DNA of 64,000 bases from Spodoptera frugiperda (lineage: Eukaryota > Arthropoda > Insecta > Lepidoptera > Noctuidae). Below, in pieces: positions 50,101 through 59,258 of this stretch. Position numbers and translations under genes: made by a program. The notes under the pieces are model-generated. The model was not told the DNA's origin. It did no database searches and saw only the letters and a program-made list of their open reading frames with translations. The stretch's first letter is position 1. The number at the start of each line of letters is the position of its first letter. The stretch lies in the NCBI RefSeq assembly GCF_023101765.2, contig NC_064238.1:6198001-6262000 (forward strand). Direction: 5' to 3'.

Positions 50101-51249
50101 TACCAGATCGAATAGCTGAGGGTTCCTCGTGCAATATAATACGTATAGATACGAACCTAATATCTAGGCCCCATAATTCTGCGTTGCACTTCAAGATTAC
50201 ATTCAAATGCAAATGTTAAAAGCAACATAATTTAAGGAAAAATGCCTGTGGCATACCTAAGTAATATATTAGTGAGTGCATAATGCACGAAATGTATGCG
50301 CCGACGCAAAGTTTATTCCTTTCCCGGTGAAGGTGCGTGGGCAGGGAAGCTACACAAGGATCGCAGCATTAGCCTCAAAAGTGGATAAGATATTAACTTC
50401 GGTTTGTATGGCTTTGAGACTGGGAGTTTGAAAACTAGAGTTCTCTGTACTCGTTGAGGCCTGAACAGATCGTTTGATCTCGATTTCTACGAAAACGTTG
50501 CCTTATAGGAAGCTGGAAATTGGTTTAAACACTGCTTGGAAATTTAGGTTTCGTCATCAGAAACTTTCAAAGTTCACCAAACAATTTATGCGGAGATTCT
50601 CCTAAGTTTCTCATTATTATCTAATTCAACAATTTATAAAGCTAGTTGGTACAAAACTCATTAGAAGACTTTTAGTATTAAACGACATTAATTTGTACGA
50701 AATTAGACAATCATGAAGATAATTGAATGATGGTAAACGTTGTTACAAACGGTACAAAGTTTTCTTAATAAAAAAGTGGATAAGGTCAAGCATACAAAAA
50801 CTGTTGTTAGAGATTTCCAATCGAAAGCAAATAGTTTCCCATAGATTTTAGAAGAGATCACGCGTTGTGATAAGGGAACCTTTATCGAAAGGAAACTTGC
50901 CGGCAGCGGTGGGGGTTTCACTGCACTATAAGTGCTATTTCCTTCTGTTGGGAAACAACTAAAGAACTATAAAAGAACCCTTAGATACGAAACACGTTTA
51001 TTGAGATAGCCGCATTATGCAGAACTATGTAAACATTAAAGTTTAAACCTTATTTCTGGTACTATACAAATAACTTGGATTTGGGATTTTATGGGCATTT
51101 TTGATAATGAACTAATAAGGTAAATTAAACTTACTTAAGTTTTATTTCGTTTAAGAATATTCTTCCGTTTAATGATAGTGTAGGTAAGTAATAAATCTTT
51201 AATTTATTAAAAATATCTATATTTTTAATTTTGATATTGTTAACCATTA
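41173..51249. other. gene-free stretch
   Basis: AT-rich with modest CpG-rich patches near 41290-41340, 42965-43060, 43770-43850, 47590-47640 and 48090-48180. I see no gene, no RNA gene and no element with pairable ends. Frames of up to about 122 codons lack domains. Confidence 0.5.
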
Positions 51250-51370
51250 AGGACACAGTTGCGCGTGAGCAGCCGAGTCGGACGCACACGATTGGAACGT
51301 CGGACTGTAATTACTATCGCGCGGCGTGTTTTTTTTACGTATACCCTCTTAATTATAATGTTAATTTTAA
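51250..51370 (+). promoter_or_regulatory. LINE 5' UTR with presumed internal promoter
   Basis: About 120 bases, GC-richer than the AT-rich flank, beginning near GGACACAGTTGCGCGTGAGC and containing two GTCGGAC words (in GAGTCGGACGC and ACGTCGGACTG). LINEs of this group are transcribed by pol II from an internal promoter at the 5' end, so this is where it should lie. I see no TATA box, and the exact start is not fixed. Confidence 0.5.
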
Positions 51371-52897
51371 ATGGATGAAATACATAATAATGTGAGCTCG
51401 TGTGACTCAAGTGATAATGAAACGTTGGAAAAGGACATAGTTATAGAAAGTGAGCAACTACTTAGTTCTGCGTCATTGGAGGAGATGAAGGAGAGTGAAG
51501 AGTGTGATCAACAAGTTGGAGAGAAGAGAGTGCGACAGGAGGAGGAGGAGGAGGAGATTGTGGAGGAAGATGACTTTGTAACAGTAATTAGGCAACATAA
51601 AAGACCGAATAGGAAAGACTCGTTTAACAATAGTTTAACGGGCGGAGAAAAGAATACTGAAGAGGAGAAGTGTATAATATGTGTGACCGGAAAAGAAACT
51701 TTGCCGAAACAATTTGGAATGGCTAAACTATTACAATCATGTAATATTTCAAATATAGTTAAAATGGTATATAAAAGCGCATTCAGGGTTTTAATTCATT
51801 TCGAAAATAAAGAATGTGCTACAAAGATGATGAATTGTGAAAAGATTACCAATTTAGGTTATAGAATACAGATGACTGATGAAGTAAGTTTATGCTATGG
51901 TACCCTGAGGCAAGTAGATTTGGAAACAGATGAGAAAGAAATTCTTGAAAATGTTAGTTGTGAGAGTGAAATTATATCTGTTAAAAGACTTAAAAAGCTA
52001 TCGGACAGTGGAGAATGGATTGATTCCGAAACAGTCAGAATATGTTTTAAAGGTGCCATTTTACCACCGTACGTATACGGGTACGGTTGTAGGTTTAAAG
52101 TGGAACCTTACACGTTTCCAGTGTCACAGTGCTCCAAATGTTGGAAATTCGGTCACCTGTCTAGATCATGTCCAACTAATAAAACTATATGCCCCAAGTG
52201 TGGCAATCAACACCCAAACTGTGAAACAAATGAGTATGTATGTGTTAATTGTAAAGGACCACACATGGCAATGCATAAAAAATGTCCTAGCTTCATAAAA
52301 GAGAAAAGAATTAGAGATATTATGACCAAAGAAAATTGCACTTATAGGAAAGGATTGGAATTATATCTTAAAGAAAGAGGGACTCAACAACTAAACACTA
52401 CTATTAGGAATACAAAGAGTTATGATAGTCCTGAAGGCTTAGAAAATCAGAATGTAAATTATACACAGACTAAAACATACAAGGATGCGGTGATTGCAAA
52501 AACAAATAATCAAAGTTCAAGTTCTGCACCGGGTAATATGATGGAAATAGACAGTTCAGAAAAGAAAAAGAATCAACAGAGATATATGCCGAAGAAGAAA
52601 CATATAGAAACCAGCTTTATAAGGAGTGACAAGGAAAAAGAAAGTAGTAATACACAATCAGAAATCACAAGTAAAGAAACTGAAAACACAGACAAGACAT
52701 CCAATACAAGATCTAAGCTAGATTTTTATAGTTTATACAGAAAAGTAAGAGATATTTGCCTCTCTGTCGATAGTTGGCAGGTGAAACTACAGGAGTTAGC
52801 CAAAATTTTGTTCGATGTATTAAGTGAATTAATTTTTAAAGTGTTTAAAAGTGATGATGTATGGAAAAAAATAATATTTATGTTCAACAATGGCTAA
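51371..52897 (+). CDS. LINE ORF1: gag-like RNA-binding protein with three zinc knuckles
   Basis: The 508-residue product should coat the element's RNA and form the ribonucleoprotein needed for retrotransposition. The N-terminal 95 residues are acidic and low in complexity, with a Glu run near residues 56-66. A central domain at about residues 97-250 matches the general pattern of ORF1 proteins of I and Jockey elements, with a conserved PY..P..QC lead-in. Cys/His knuckles follow: C254-C257-H262-C267 (CX2CX4HX4C), then C274-C277-H281-C284, and C291-C294 with H298 or H302 and C305. The tail is lysine-, serine- and threonine-rich. The start is the first ATG after the leader (AAATGGATG). The stop TAA lies inside ORF2's first codons, giving an 8-base overlap. 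No internal stop or frameshift. The family assignment is by motif order; the nucleic-acid-binding role is family knowledge. Confidence 0.9.
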   Translation: MDEIHNNVSSCDSSDNETLEKDIVIESEQLLSSASLEEMKESEECDQQVGEKRVRQEEEEEEIVEEDDFVTVIRQHKRPNRKDSFNNSLTGGEKNTEEEKCIICVTGKETLPKQFGMAKLLQSCNISNIVKMVYKSAFRVLIHFENKECATKMMNCEKITNLGYRIQMTDEVSLCYGTLRQVDLETDEKEILENVSCESEIISVKRLKKLSDSGEWIDSETVRICFKGAILPPYVYGYGCRFKVEPYTFPVSQCSKCWKFGHLSRSCPTNKTICPKCGNQHPNCETNEYVCVNCKGPHMAMHKKCPSFIKEKRIRDIMTKENCTYRKGLELYLKERGTQQLNTTIRNTKSYDSPEGLENQNVNYTQTKTYKDAVIAKTNNQSSSSAPGNMMEIDSSEKKKNQQRYMPKKKHIETSFIRSDKEKESSNTQSEITSKETENTDKTSNTRSKLDFYSLYRKVRDICLSVDSWQVKLQELAKILFDVLSELIFKVFKSDDVWKKIIFMFNNG

Positions 52898-55800
52898 CGA
52901 TAATAGAAATAATAATGTATCGCTTCATATTGTACAGTGGAATGCACGCAGCTTGATGCCTAAACGTAATGAATTTGAACTTTTAATAGCACAAGAAAAA
53001 GCACACATAGCACTAGTAACAGAAACCTGGTTAGAACCCGATACACATTTCAATGTAAGTGGATACAATACTTTAAGAAGGGATAGGCCAGATGGTTATG
53101 GTGGACTAGCTATTTTAATACATAAATCTATAAAAGTGCAACAGTGTTCGACTTACATAAATAATCCTGGAATAGAAATTATGAGCGTAAACCTTGTAAA
53201 TTGTAATGAAATTAAAAATATAGTGTTAGTATACTGCCCTTCTTCGGTTCGTACTTGCCTCTCTGACTGGGAACAAATATTTTCATTATTTTCAAGCAAA
53301 TGTATTATTGCTGGAGACTTTAATGGGCACCATGCAACTTGGTCCTCCAAAACGGATGCCAGAGGAATTCAATTGTATGATACGGCTTTAGACTCAGGGT
53401 TTATTTCACTTAATGATGGTAGTATGACAAGAGTGGCATTAGTTGATGGAGTTGCACAAAATACTTCTCCTGATGTTACCTTTGTATCTACCGATTTATC
53501 TGTTTTATTGGGCTGGAGGATTATAAATGAAAATCTAGGTAGTGACCATCTGTTTATAAAAATATCATATAAATATAATAGTAGCTTAAACCCGGTTGTT
53601 ACAATTAAAAAGCGGAACTTCAAACTAGCAAAATGGTCAAATTATAGTGAGGCCTTAGAAAATTCTTTAATACAAACTGTAGTCCCAAGAAATGTACAAT
53701 CTTTATATGATAATTTTATAGAACAATTAAATAAAGCCGCTGATGAAAATATTCCCTTTATCAAACTTAATAGTAACCCAAGTAATGGTTTTCGTCCAAA
53801 ATCGTACTGGAATCCTAATTTATCCCGTTTGGTAGCACAGCGTAGACTGGCTTTAAAAATATTTAGGAGAAATCCCACACCAAATAATTTAAGTGTACTG
53901 GAGCACAAAACAGAAGTTGCTAAGAAAGCCATCAGTCAAGAGAAGTCTAAAGATTGGCGAAATTACTGTAGTAGCGTTAATGAACAAACATCTAGTTCTG
54001 AAATGTGGAAACGTATGGGTTGGATTAAAGGACGTGTGTCGCCCAGATTATCTGTTTCAAATGAACACAAGGTTGAACTTCTATGCAGTCTCGCTCCAGA
54101 TTACGTCTACCCAAAACAGCAGCAGTTTAACTCAAATAATGCAGTACTAGAAGATAAATTTACTTTACAAGAAATGATAAATTGTTTTAAACGAAAAGAC
54201 ACTGCGCCTGGGACTGATGGGATTACATACTCGCTGATATTTTATTTGTCTTCTGTAAGCAGACAATATTTACTAGAACTATACAATCTTATTTTTAGCA
54301 CTGGTATTATTCCGAAACAATGGCGGGAGATAATAGTAACACCGATACCCAAGTCCACACCAAATAATAATAATATTAAACTAAGACCTATTTCTTTAAT
54401 ATCTTGTTTATGTAAAATTTTCCACTCAATGCTGACAAAGCGGCTTGAGTGGTACATTGAAAAAAATATGCTTTTATCCAAATATACATCTGGTTTTAGG
54501 AGAGGACAATCTTGTCAGGACTGTTTAGTTAAGTTAGTTAGTCAAATTTACACAGGATTTTCACATAAAACTCCAACAGTAGCCTGTTTCGTTGATATCA
54601 CAAATGCTTATAATAACGTGTTAATAGATGTGCTGGTAAAAACTTTAGATGATATAGGAATCGGAAAAACTATTTGCCAATATTTATGGAATTTCTTGAG
54701 TGAAAGACATCTTATGATAAAAGATGAAACAGATGTAAGCAAATTCTTCATAAGATGTACTGACAGAGGATTAGCTCAAGGAGATCCAATTTCACCTATA
54801 CTTTTTAATATTGTAACAATTAAATGTTTCCATGAAATTCAAAATATTAATATGTGTCAATACGCAGATGATTTTGTATTGTACCAAACGTCTAAAAATT
54901 TAAAACATGTTCAACGTACACTTCAAAAGGCGCTAGATAAATTTTGTTACGTTTTAGATGAATTAGGTTTGGAACTATCGGCTACTAAATCTAAAGTATG
55001 TATCTTTAACAGAGGTTTTAGAAGTCCAAAGGTAGAACTAAACATAAATAATCATAATTTAGAAAAAGTTGACAGTTACAAATACTTAGGAGTATGGCTT
55101 GACAGGTCCTTACGCTGGAGTAAACATATTGGCACAACTGTAGAAAAAGTTCAAAGAAACCTTAATTTGCTTAAAGTCTTGGCGGGTAGATCCTGGGGAT
55201 TGCATCCACAACATTTAAGACATATTTATATAGCTTTGATTAGAAGTCGCATAGATTATAGTTCTTATTTATATGATACAAGTGCAAAATGCCACTTAGA
55301 AAAATTAAATAAACTACAAAATCAAGCTTTACGTATTATAGGGGGTTTTATAAAATCTACTCCAATACATGTTATGGAGAGCGAGCTTTGTGTGGTTCCA
55401 CTGTACATACGAAGAAAATATTTAGCTTATAAGTTTTGTCTTAAAGCTAAATCTGTAGAAAATAATATAACTAATAGTCTATTAGATGAACTATATAATC
55501 TTCGCCAAAACAGTTACTGGCGAAATAAGGTAATTCCTTTATTGGCTTCATCATTTAATGAGGTTAAAGAAATTGAGGTAGCTTCTTCCTACCCTTTATT
55601 TATGTTCACCTTGAGAACATGGGTCACTAACATTAATGTGAACGAAATTATTGCTTGTGATTTAGAGTCAGTAAAATCGCCAAAGGGATCCTATGATTGT
55701 AACGTACTTAAATATGAAGTGACTAAGGAATTATGTTCAAAATATTACGGCTGGTTTACTATATTTACGGATGGGTCGAAGGGTGTAGAAGGCCGCGGTG

Positions 55801-56621
55801 CAGCTTACTATATACCCAGCGTGGATGTAGATAGTCTAAATAATAATTTCTTTAAAATTAATAAACCTGCATCCATAATGACGTTGGAACTCGTTGCAAT
55901 CTCAGAGGCATTAACATATGTGTTAAATTGTCAAAACAGAAGTACTGTCATCTGTACTGATAGCAAAAGTTCGCTTCAGCATATAGCTCGATGCGCCTCT
56001 GGCCACAGAGGTGTTTCGGTAGCATATGACATTCTATCCAAGATAGACGAACTTATTCAAAAAGGTGTTCAGCTGAGATTGCAATGGGTCCCATCCCATA
56101 TAGGAATACAAGGGAACGAGAAGGCTGATATGTTGGCAAAACATGCTGCTAAACATGGCAGAGAAATCAATATTATATTAGATTATTCAGAAAGATTGCC
56201 TAAATTCAAAATTATTTGTCATGAAAATTGGAAGGAACACTTTGACAGAATGTCAGTTGAAAAAGGAATCTGGTACAAGACCATTCAAAGTCAGCCTCCT
56301 CGCTTTCCCTGGTTTACAAGCAGTCACTTAAGTAGAAAATTAGTGGTTACAGCACACAGAATCAGATCAGGACATATTCCATGTAACAAGTTTGCTTTTT
56401 TAATGAAAAAAATAACATCCCCAAATTGTGAAGTGTGTGGAGTTATAGAAGACCTGCACCACTTGTTGATGGAATGTGTCCGATTTGAGTCTGATAGAAG
56501 TACGTTGTTCAGGGCTTTGAAGTTGAACAAAAACGATATAGGCACATTCCACAAGATATTAAGTCAGCCAGCTAGTGATGATGCAAGAAAGTTGTTCAGC
56601 TTCATGGCCTTGATCAATTGA
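52890..56621 (+). CDS. LINE ORF2: endonuclease, reverse transcriptase, RNase H polyprotein
   Basis: The 1243-residue protein nicks target DNA, copies the LINE RNA from the nick and degrades RNA in the hybrid. The APE endonuclease spans about residues 10-225: N18, E45 (TETWL), D143/N145/H148 (AGDFNGHH), SPDVTF at 193-198, and S218-D219-H220. The reverse transcriptase spans about 430-760: APGTDG at 439-444, D569 (FVDITNAYNN), GLAQGDPIS at 627-635, and YADD at 658-661. RNase H spans about 955-1090 with D961, E1000, D1024 and D1080, the full acidic set, and a WVPSH segment before the last. A C-terminal knuckle has C1180, C1183, H1190/H1191 and C1196. The ATG lies in the overlap ATGGCTAA with ORF1, so translation by termination-reinitiation or leaky scanning is plausible. 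All catalytic positions are intact, unlike most genomic LINE copies. Confidence 0.95.
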   Translation: MANDNRNNNVSLHIVQWNARSLMPKRNEFELLIAQEKAHIALVTETWLEPDTHFNVSGYNTLRRDRPDGYGGLAILIHKSIKVQQCSTYINNPGIEIMSVNLVNCNEIKNIVLVYCPSSVRTCLSDWEQIFSLFSSKCIIAGDFNGHHATWSSKTDARGIQLYDTALDSGFISLNDGSMTRVALVDGVAQNTSPDVTFVSTDLSVLLGWRIINENLGSDHLFIKISYKYNSSLNPVVTIKKRNFKLAKWSNYSEALENSLIQTVVPRNVQSLYDNFIEQLNKAADENIPFIKLNSNPSNGFRPKSYWNPNLSRLVAQRRLALKIFRRNPTPNNLSVLEHKTEVAKKAISQEKSKDWRNYCSSVNEQTSSSEMWKRMGWIKGRVSPRLSVSNEHKVELLCSLAPDYVYPKQQQFNSNNAVLEDKFTLQEMINCFKRKDTAPGTDGITYSLIFYLSSVSRQYLLELYNLIFSTGIIPKQWREIIVTPIPKSTPNNNNIKLRPISLISCLCKIFHSMLTKRLEWYIEKNMLLSKYTSGFRRGQSCQDCLVKLVSQIYTGFSHKTPTVACFVDITNAYNNVLIDVLVKTLDDIGIGKTICQYLWNFLSERHLMIKDETDVSKFFIRCTDRGLAQGDPISPILFNIVTIKCFHEIQNINMCQYADDFVLYQTSKNLKHVQRTLQKALDKFCYVLDELGLELSATKSKVCIFNRGFRSPKVELNINNHNLEKVDSYKYLGVWLDRSLRWSKHIGTTVEKVQRNLNLLKVLAGRSWGLHPQHLRHIYIALIRSRIDYSSYLYDTSAKCHLEKLNKLQNQALRIIGGFIKSTPIHVMESELCVVPLYIRRKYLAYKFCLKAKSVENNITNSLLDELYNLRQNSYWRNKVIPLLASSFNEVKEIEVASSYPLFMFTLRTWVTNINVNEIIACDLESVKSPKGSYDCNVLKYEVTKELCSKYYGWFTIFTDGSKGVEGRGAAYYIPSVDVDSLNNNFFKINKPASIMTLELVAISEALTYVLNCQNRSTVICTDSKSSLQHIARCASGHRGVSVAYDILSKIDELIQKGVQLRLQWVPSHIGIQGNEKADMLAKHAAKHGREINIILDYSERLPKFKIICHENWKEHFDRMSVEKGIWYKTIQSQPPRFPWFTSSHLSRKLVVTAHRIRSGHIPCNKFAFLMKKITSPNCEVCGVIEDLHHLLMECVRFESDRSTLFRALKLNKNDIGTFHKILSQPASDDARKLFSFMALIN

Positions 56622-56664
56622 TTCCGTTGGTTTGATGTATAACTACACTGTATTAGGGTACGAT

Positions 56665-56698
56665 GGGACTGACATACGCTGTGCGTTATAAAAGTCCC
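56665..56698 (+). promoter_or_regulatory. 3' UTR stem-loop
   Basis: GGGACT (56665-56670) pairs exactly with AGTCCC (56693-56698). Partial inner pairing of ATACGC with GCGTTAT is possible. In several LINEs a 3' stem-loop is recognised by the element's reverse transcriptase; that role here is inference. Confidence 0.5.
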
Positions 56699-56712
56699 TA
56701 AAAATTCAAAAG

Positions 56713-56718
56713 AATAAA
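56713..56718 (+). terminator. AATAAA polyadenylation signal
   Basis: AATAAA overlaps the start of the A-tail, so cleavage would normally fall downstream. It may be a genuine signal or simply tail bases joined to a T. Confidence 0.4.
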
Positions 56719-56732
56719 AAAAAAAAAAAAAA

Positions 56733-57526
56733 GAAACAATGAATGTTGAAATGTGTGTTTTGTTTTTCGTTGCTTGTGACAGAATTTTGCGTTTTGTTTC
56801 AGTCATGGAATTGTTAAAATTAGAAATAATATTTCTTTCTTTATGAAGAATAAAATAATATTTATCTCGTTTTCACCTCTATTTAAAATTACATGTGATG
56901 GTTTAATATTTCCTGACATTTCACAATTTGAAAGATATTTTTCAAAACTAAAAAATAGTCATCTAAAAAAGAGTAAAACAAAAATCTAAAAAAATACTGA
57001 AACTAAAAAATAGTGTCATCAATTTCCATGTCACTTACCAACGACCAACAAGTTGGTATCAATAAAATTCGTAGTAAAGTATCAATTTTGGTTCACACCC
57101 CTTAACATCTAGACCTAAATAAACAAAATCTAGAATAAAACGAGGTGATGTTTGTTTAGTTGATCCTTTTAAGTCTCGGGTAGAGTTTTCCTAAAGGCTA
57201 GATTGCATGTATTAGATTTGGGTTCGTGAATCTAAGACTTTGTTGTTTCTTCACAATAAATTCTGATTTACTTGGGATCTGAGATATCGAATACTTGTTA
57301 CTACAAAGTTTCTACCTAACTAGGTATATAAGATTAATGAAAGTGCTTCTTATAACTTCGGTTTACGTATGAGTAATACGTTCTGACTTTATTCTTGTGG
57401 AACTTAAACTTGTATTTTCATGGAAACCTTTACTGACAATAGTAGTTATTGTCTCATAACAAAATGATTGCAACAAGTGTTTTTTTGTTTTTGTAAAATT
57501 TAATTGAGTATCAATTGAATTTGAAG
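56733..57526. other. gene-free stretch
   Basis: AT-rich flank of the LINE. No element or gene recognised. Confidence 0.55.
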
Positions 57527-57544
57527 GCACCGGATCAAAACTAC
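57527..57544. repeat. probable SINE target duplication, left copy
   Basis: GGCACCGGATCAAAACTA matches GGCATCAAAACTA at 57701-57713 if a short deletion is allowed in the right copy. Confidence 0.55.
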
Positions 57545-57700
57545 CGATTCGGAGGTGCGGACAACGTAACAGGTTACCGGGGCTCCGGCTCAAAGCAGGA
57601 GAAGGAATGGGGTGGTTTTTAGTCAGTAAGAGTCTGACACTCCCTCCCGCCTTGCCCAAGGCGGGAGAAGTCATTGGATGATTTTCCCCGTCAAAAAAAG
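57545..57700 (+). mobile_element. short SINE, plus strand
   Basis: Same family as 29579-29732 but in the opposite orientation. It shares CGGA.GTGCGGAC, ACCGGGGCTCCGGCTC, AAAGCAGGAG, GTGGTTTTTAGTCAGTAAG, AGTCTGACACTC and GCGGGAGAAGTCATT, and ends in a run of seven A. It is flanked by an imperfect direct repeat, 57527-57544 (GGCACCGGATCAAAACTA) and 57701-57713 (GGCATCAAAACTA), the right copy lacking about five bases. A 10-bp hairpin with a 4-base loop lies inside at 57645-57668 (CTCCCGCCTT/AAGGCGGGAG). No coding capacity. The minus-strand open frame across it is antisense repeat. Confidence 0.8.
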
Positions 57701-57713
57701 GCATCAAAACTAA
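57701..57713. repeat. probable SINE target duplication, right copy
   Basis: GGCATCAAAACTA directly follows the A-tail and matches the left flank with a short deletion. Confidence 0.55.
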
Positions 57714-57814
57714 CCTTTGTAAACAATATACGGCACCATGATGTTGACACCTTGCGACATGGCAGCATTTATGAACACTATTTGGATACATAACATTCAC
57801 TTATCCGAAACAAC

Positions 57815-57906
57815 AGTTTGTGGATTACACAAGGAACTTTTGTACAGAGACTGAATACGCGACATGGGCAGCAGTTGTTCACCCAACCTCTTCACACGGT
57901 TCATGG
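57815..57906. repeat. possible decayed tRNA-derived SINE
   Basis: The order GTTTGTGGATTACACAA, GCGACATGGGCAGCAGTTG, TTCACCCA and TTCACACGGTTCATG resembles a tRNA-derived SINE widespread in noctuids, heavily mutated. The box B that such elements carry is not preserved. The identification is from memory of the family and is uncertain; it has no boundary or duplication. Confidence 0.3.
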
Positions 57907-58042
57907 ACCCAAAATAATCACCCAATTATTAGATAATTTTATTTTATTGACACCTAAATGCATTCAAATGCCTTACCTCATTTGTTTAATATTTAAATTC
58001 ATAATTTAGAATTCCTAAAAGAAGAATGCTTCCATTTGAGTT

Positions 58043-58240
58043 GAAGGAGAACGAGTGATATTGCTGTCCTTGTCATTTTGAGCTTGACGTCACTGATATG
58101 TCATTTTTGTTTTTATTTGTTTAAGCGAATGAAGCCGTTTTGGCACGTATTTTTGTGTAGAAGGAAGAATCACTGTTTTTGTTCTTGTCATTTTCGGCGT
58201 GACGACACTAACGTGTCATTTGTTTTAAAATATGTTTATT
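58043..58240. repeat. diverged tandem duplication, ~115-bp period
   Basis: The segment GAAGGAGAACGAG...CTTGTCATTTTGAGC..TGACGTCACTGATATGTCATTT recurs 115 bp downstream as GAAGGAAGAATC...CTTGTCATTTTCGGCGTGACG..ACTAACGTGTCATTT, with scattered substitutions and small gaps. The second unit is incomplete at its right. No coding content. Confidence 0.6.
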
Positions 58241-59200
58241 TATTTATGTTGTGTGTATAATTGTTGAATCGCTCTGATGATGTGAAGAAATAAATTTGCC
58301 CACCCCTTTTCAGAAGTAATGTTATGAGTTCTACAAGTAATATCACTTAAGATAAATTTTGATTGGAAGAGAATCACTCCGTTAACGGAAAAGATAAGAC
58401 GTAATTATTTCCTCTGGCAATCTCAGGATAAGATCCCACGTAAATTGTCTAATCTAGTCTCAACACTTCCAGTTAGGTAGCAAAATAATAAGTGAGCAAT
58501 ATAACGTTCAATAATAGATTCAACCATTCAATTTTATTATTATTAACATCTTTAATCGACAAATAAAAACAACAGTAGTCTGATAAAGTCTTTATGTATG
58601 AAACCGTAAAGTTCTTATACAGTAATAAGTAAATAGTAGTTTACTCCCTATGTGTCGCAATCATTGGTTCCCTTAGGCAAACAGTTTTATTATTATGACT
58701 CAATTTATTGCGTTAATAATATTATCCAGAATTGAATCGATATAGATTATTATCGACGTTTTATAAGGCAATCAACTTTAAGCCGTTTTAACAGCCTCGT
58801 ACTGAAATTCTATTGATTTTATTTTGCCATAAACGGCTACCTCATCGCCTTTAGTGGGTGCTGTAGGTGTGACGGAGTCTATAAAATCTAAAAGACAGTA
58901 TATGTACCATGATGTTACAGTTCTGCTATACCTCGTAAGGGTAAGCTTATGTGTAGTTACATTACGCCCACTTTTCCCCATTTCTGTTATTAGCCTAATA
59001 GGGGAAGAGCATATTTCTAAACGCTGGGCCAATCTCATATTTGTTCATAATAGTAGAAAGTTTAAGGAAACTTGAATAAAATAATCTTTTCTCTTTTATC
59101 AATCCAAAACTGCGAGAAAATGTATTCATAATCATCATTCATCGTACGCCCAATGTATCTGAGCTACTTTTTATACTTTAGCATTCAGTATTCATTCATT
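58241..59200. other. gene-free stretch
   Basis: AT-rich. A minus-strand frame of 86 codons at 58778-59038 has no recognisable domain. Nothing else seen. Confidence 0.5.
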
Positions 59201-59258
59201 GGTCCTACATACCTAAATACGAACGGCGTTCGTATGAGGACCAGTATTTTTGGTCCTC
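59201..59258. repeat. cluster of mutually exclusive hairpins
   Basis: A perfect inverted repeat with 9-bp arms and a single central base lies at 59217-59235 (ATACGAACG/CGTTCGTAT). Immediately after it, GAGGACCA (59236-59243) pairs with TGGTCCTC (59251-59258) across a 7-base loop. The AGGACC part can also pair with GGTCCT at 59201-59206, enclosing the first hairpin. The three segments therefore compete. This could be a structured RNA, a MITE end or chance. Confidence 0.7.

Larger units (their letters stand above)
51250..56732 (+). mobile_element. apparently intact I-group LINE (non-LTR retrotransposon)
   Basis: A full-length-looking LINE of about 5.5 kb: a GC-richer leader, gag-like ORF1, ORF2 with endonuclease, reverse transcriptase and RNase H, then a short 3' UTR ending in 17 A. 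Neither ORF has a stop or frameshift, and every catalytic motif I looked for is present. That suggests a young, possibly competent copy. RNase H after the reverse transcriptase, with an APE endonuclease and zinc-knuckle ORF1, fits the I group (I, Nimb, LOA, Outcast and relatives) rather than Jockey or CR1. I do not assign a family. The 5' border is set by the composition change near 51250 and could shift by tens of bases. I could not find a convincing target duplication. Confidence 0.88.
56622..56732 (+). other. LINE 3' UTR and A-tail
   Basis: A 3' UTR of about 94 bases follows the ORF2 stop. It contains a hairpin (56665-56698), AATAAA at 56713-56718 and an uninterrupted 17-A run at 56716-56732. 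The flank resumes at GAAACAATG. In LINEs the 3' end of the RNA is where reverse transcription starts, so this stretch holds the template-recognition part. Confidence 0.8.

Noticed and set aside
53153..54481. Several 65-96 codon frames inside LINE ORF2
   Set aside because: Shadows of ORF2 in other frames.
57363..57800. 145-codon minus-strand frame
   Set aside because: It runs through the SINE at 57545-57700 in antisense, so the frame is repeat sequence.
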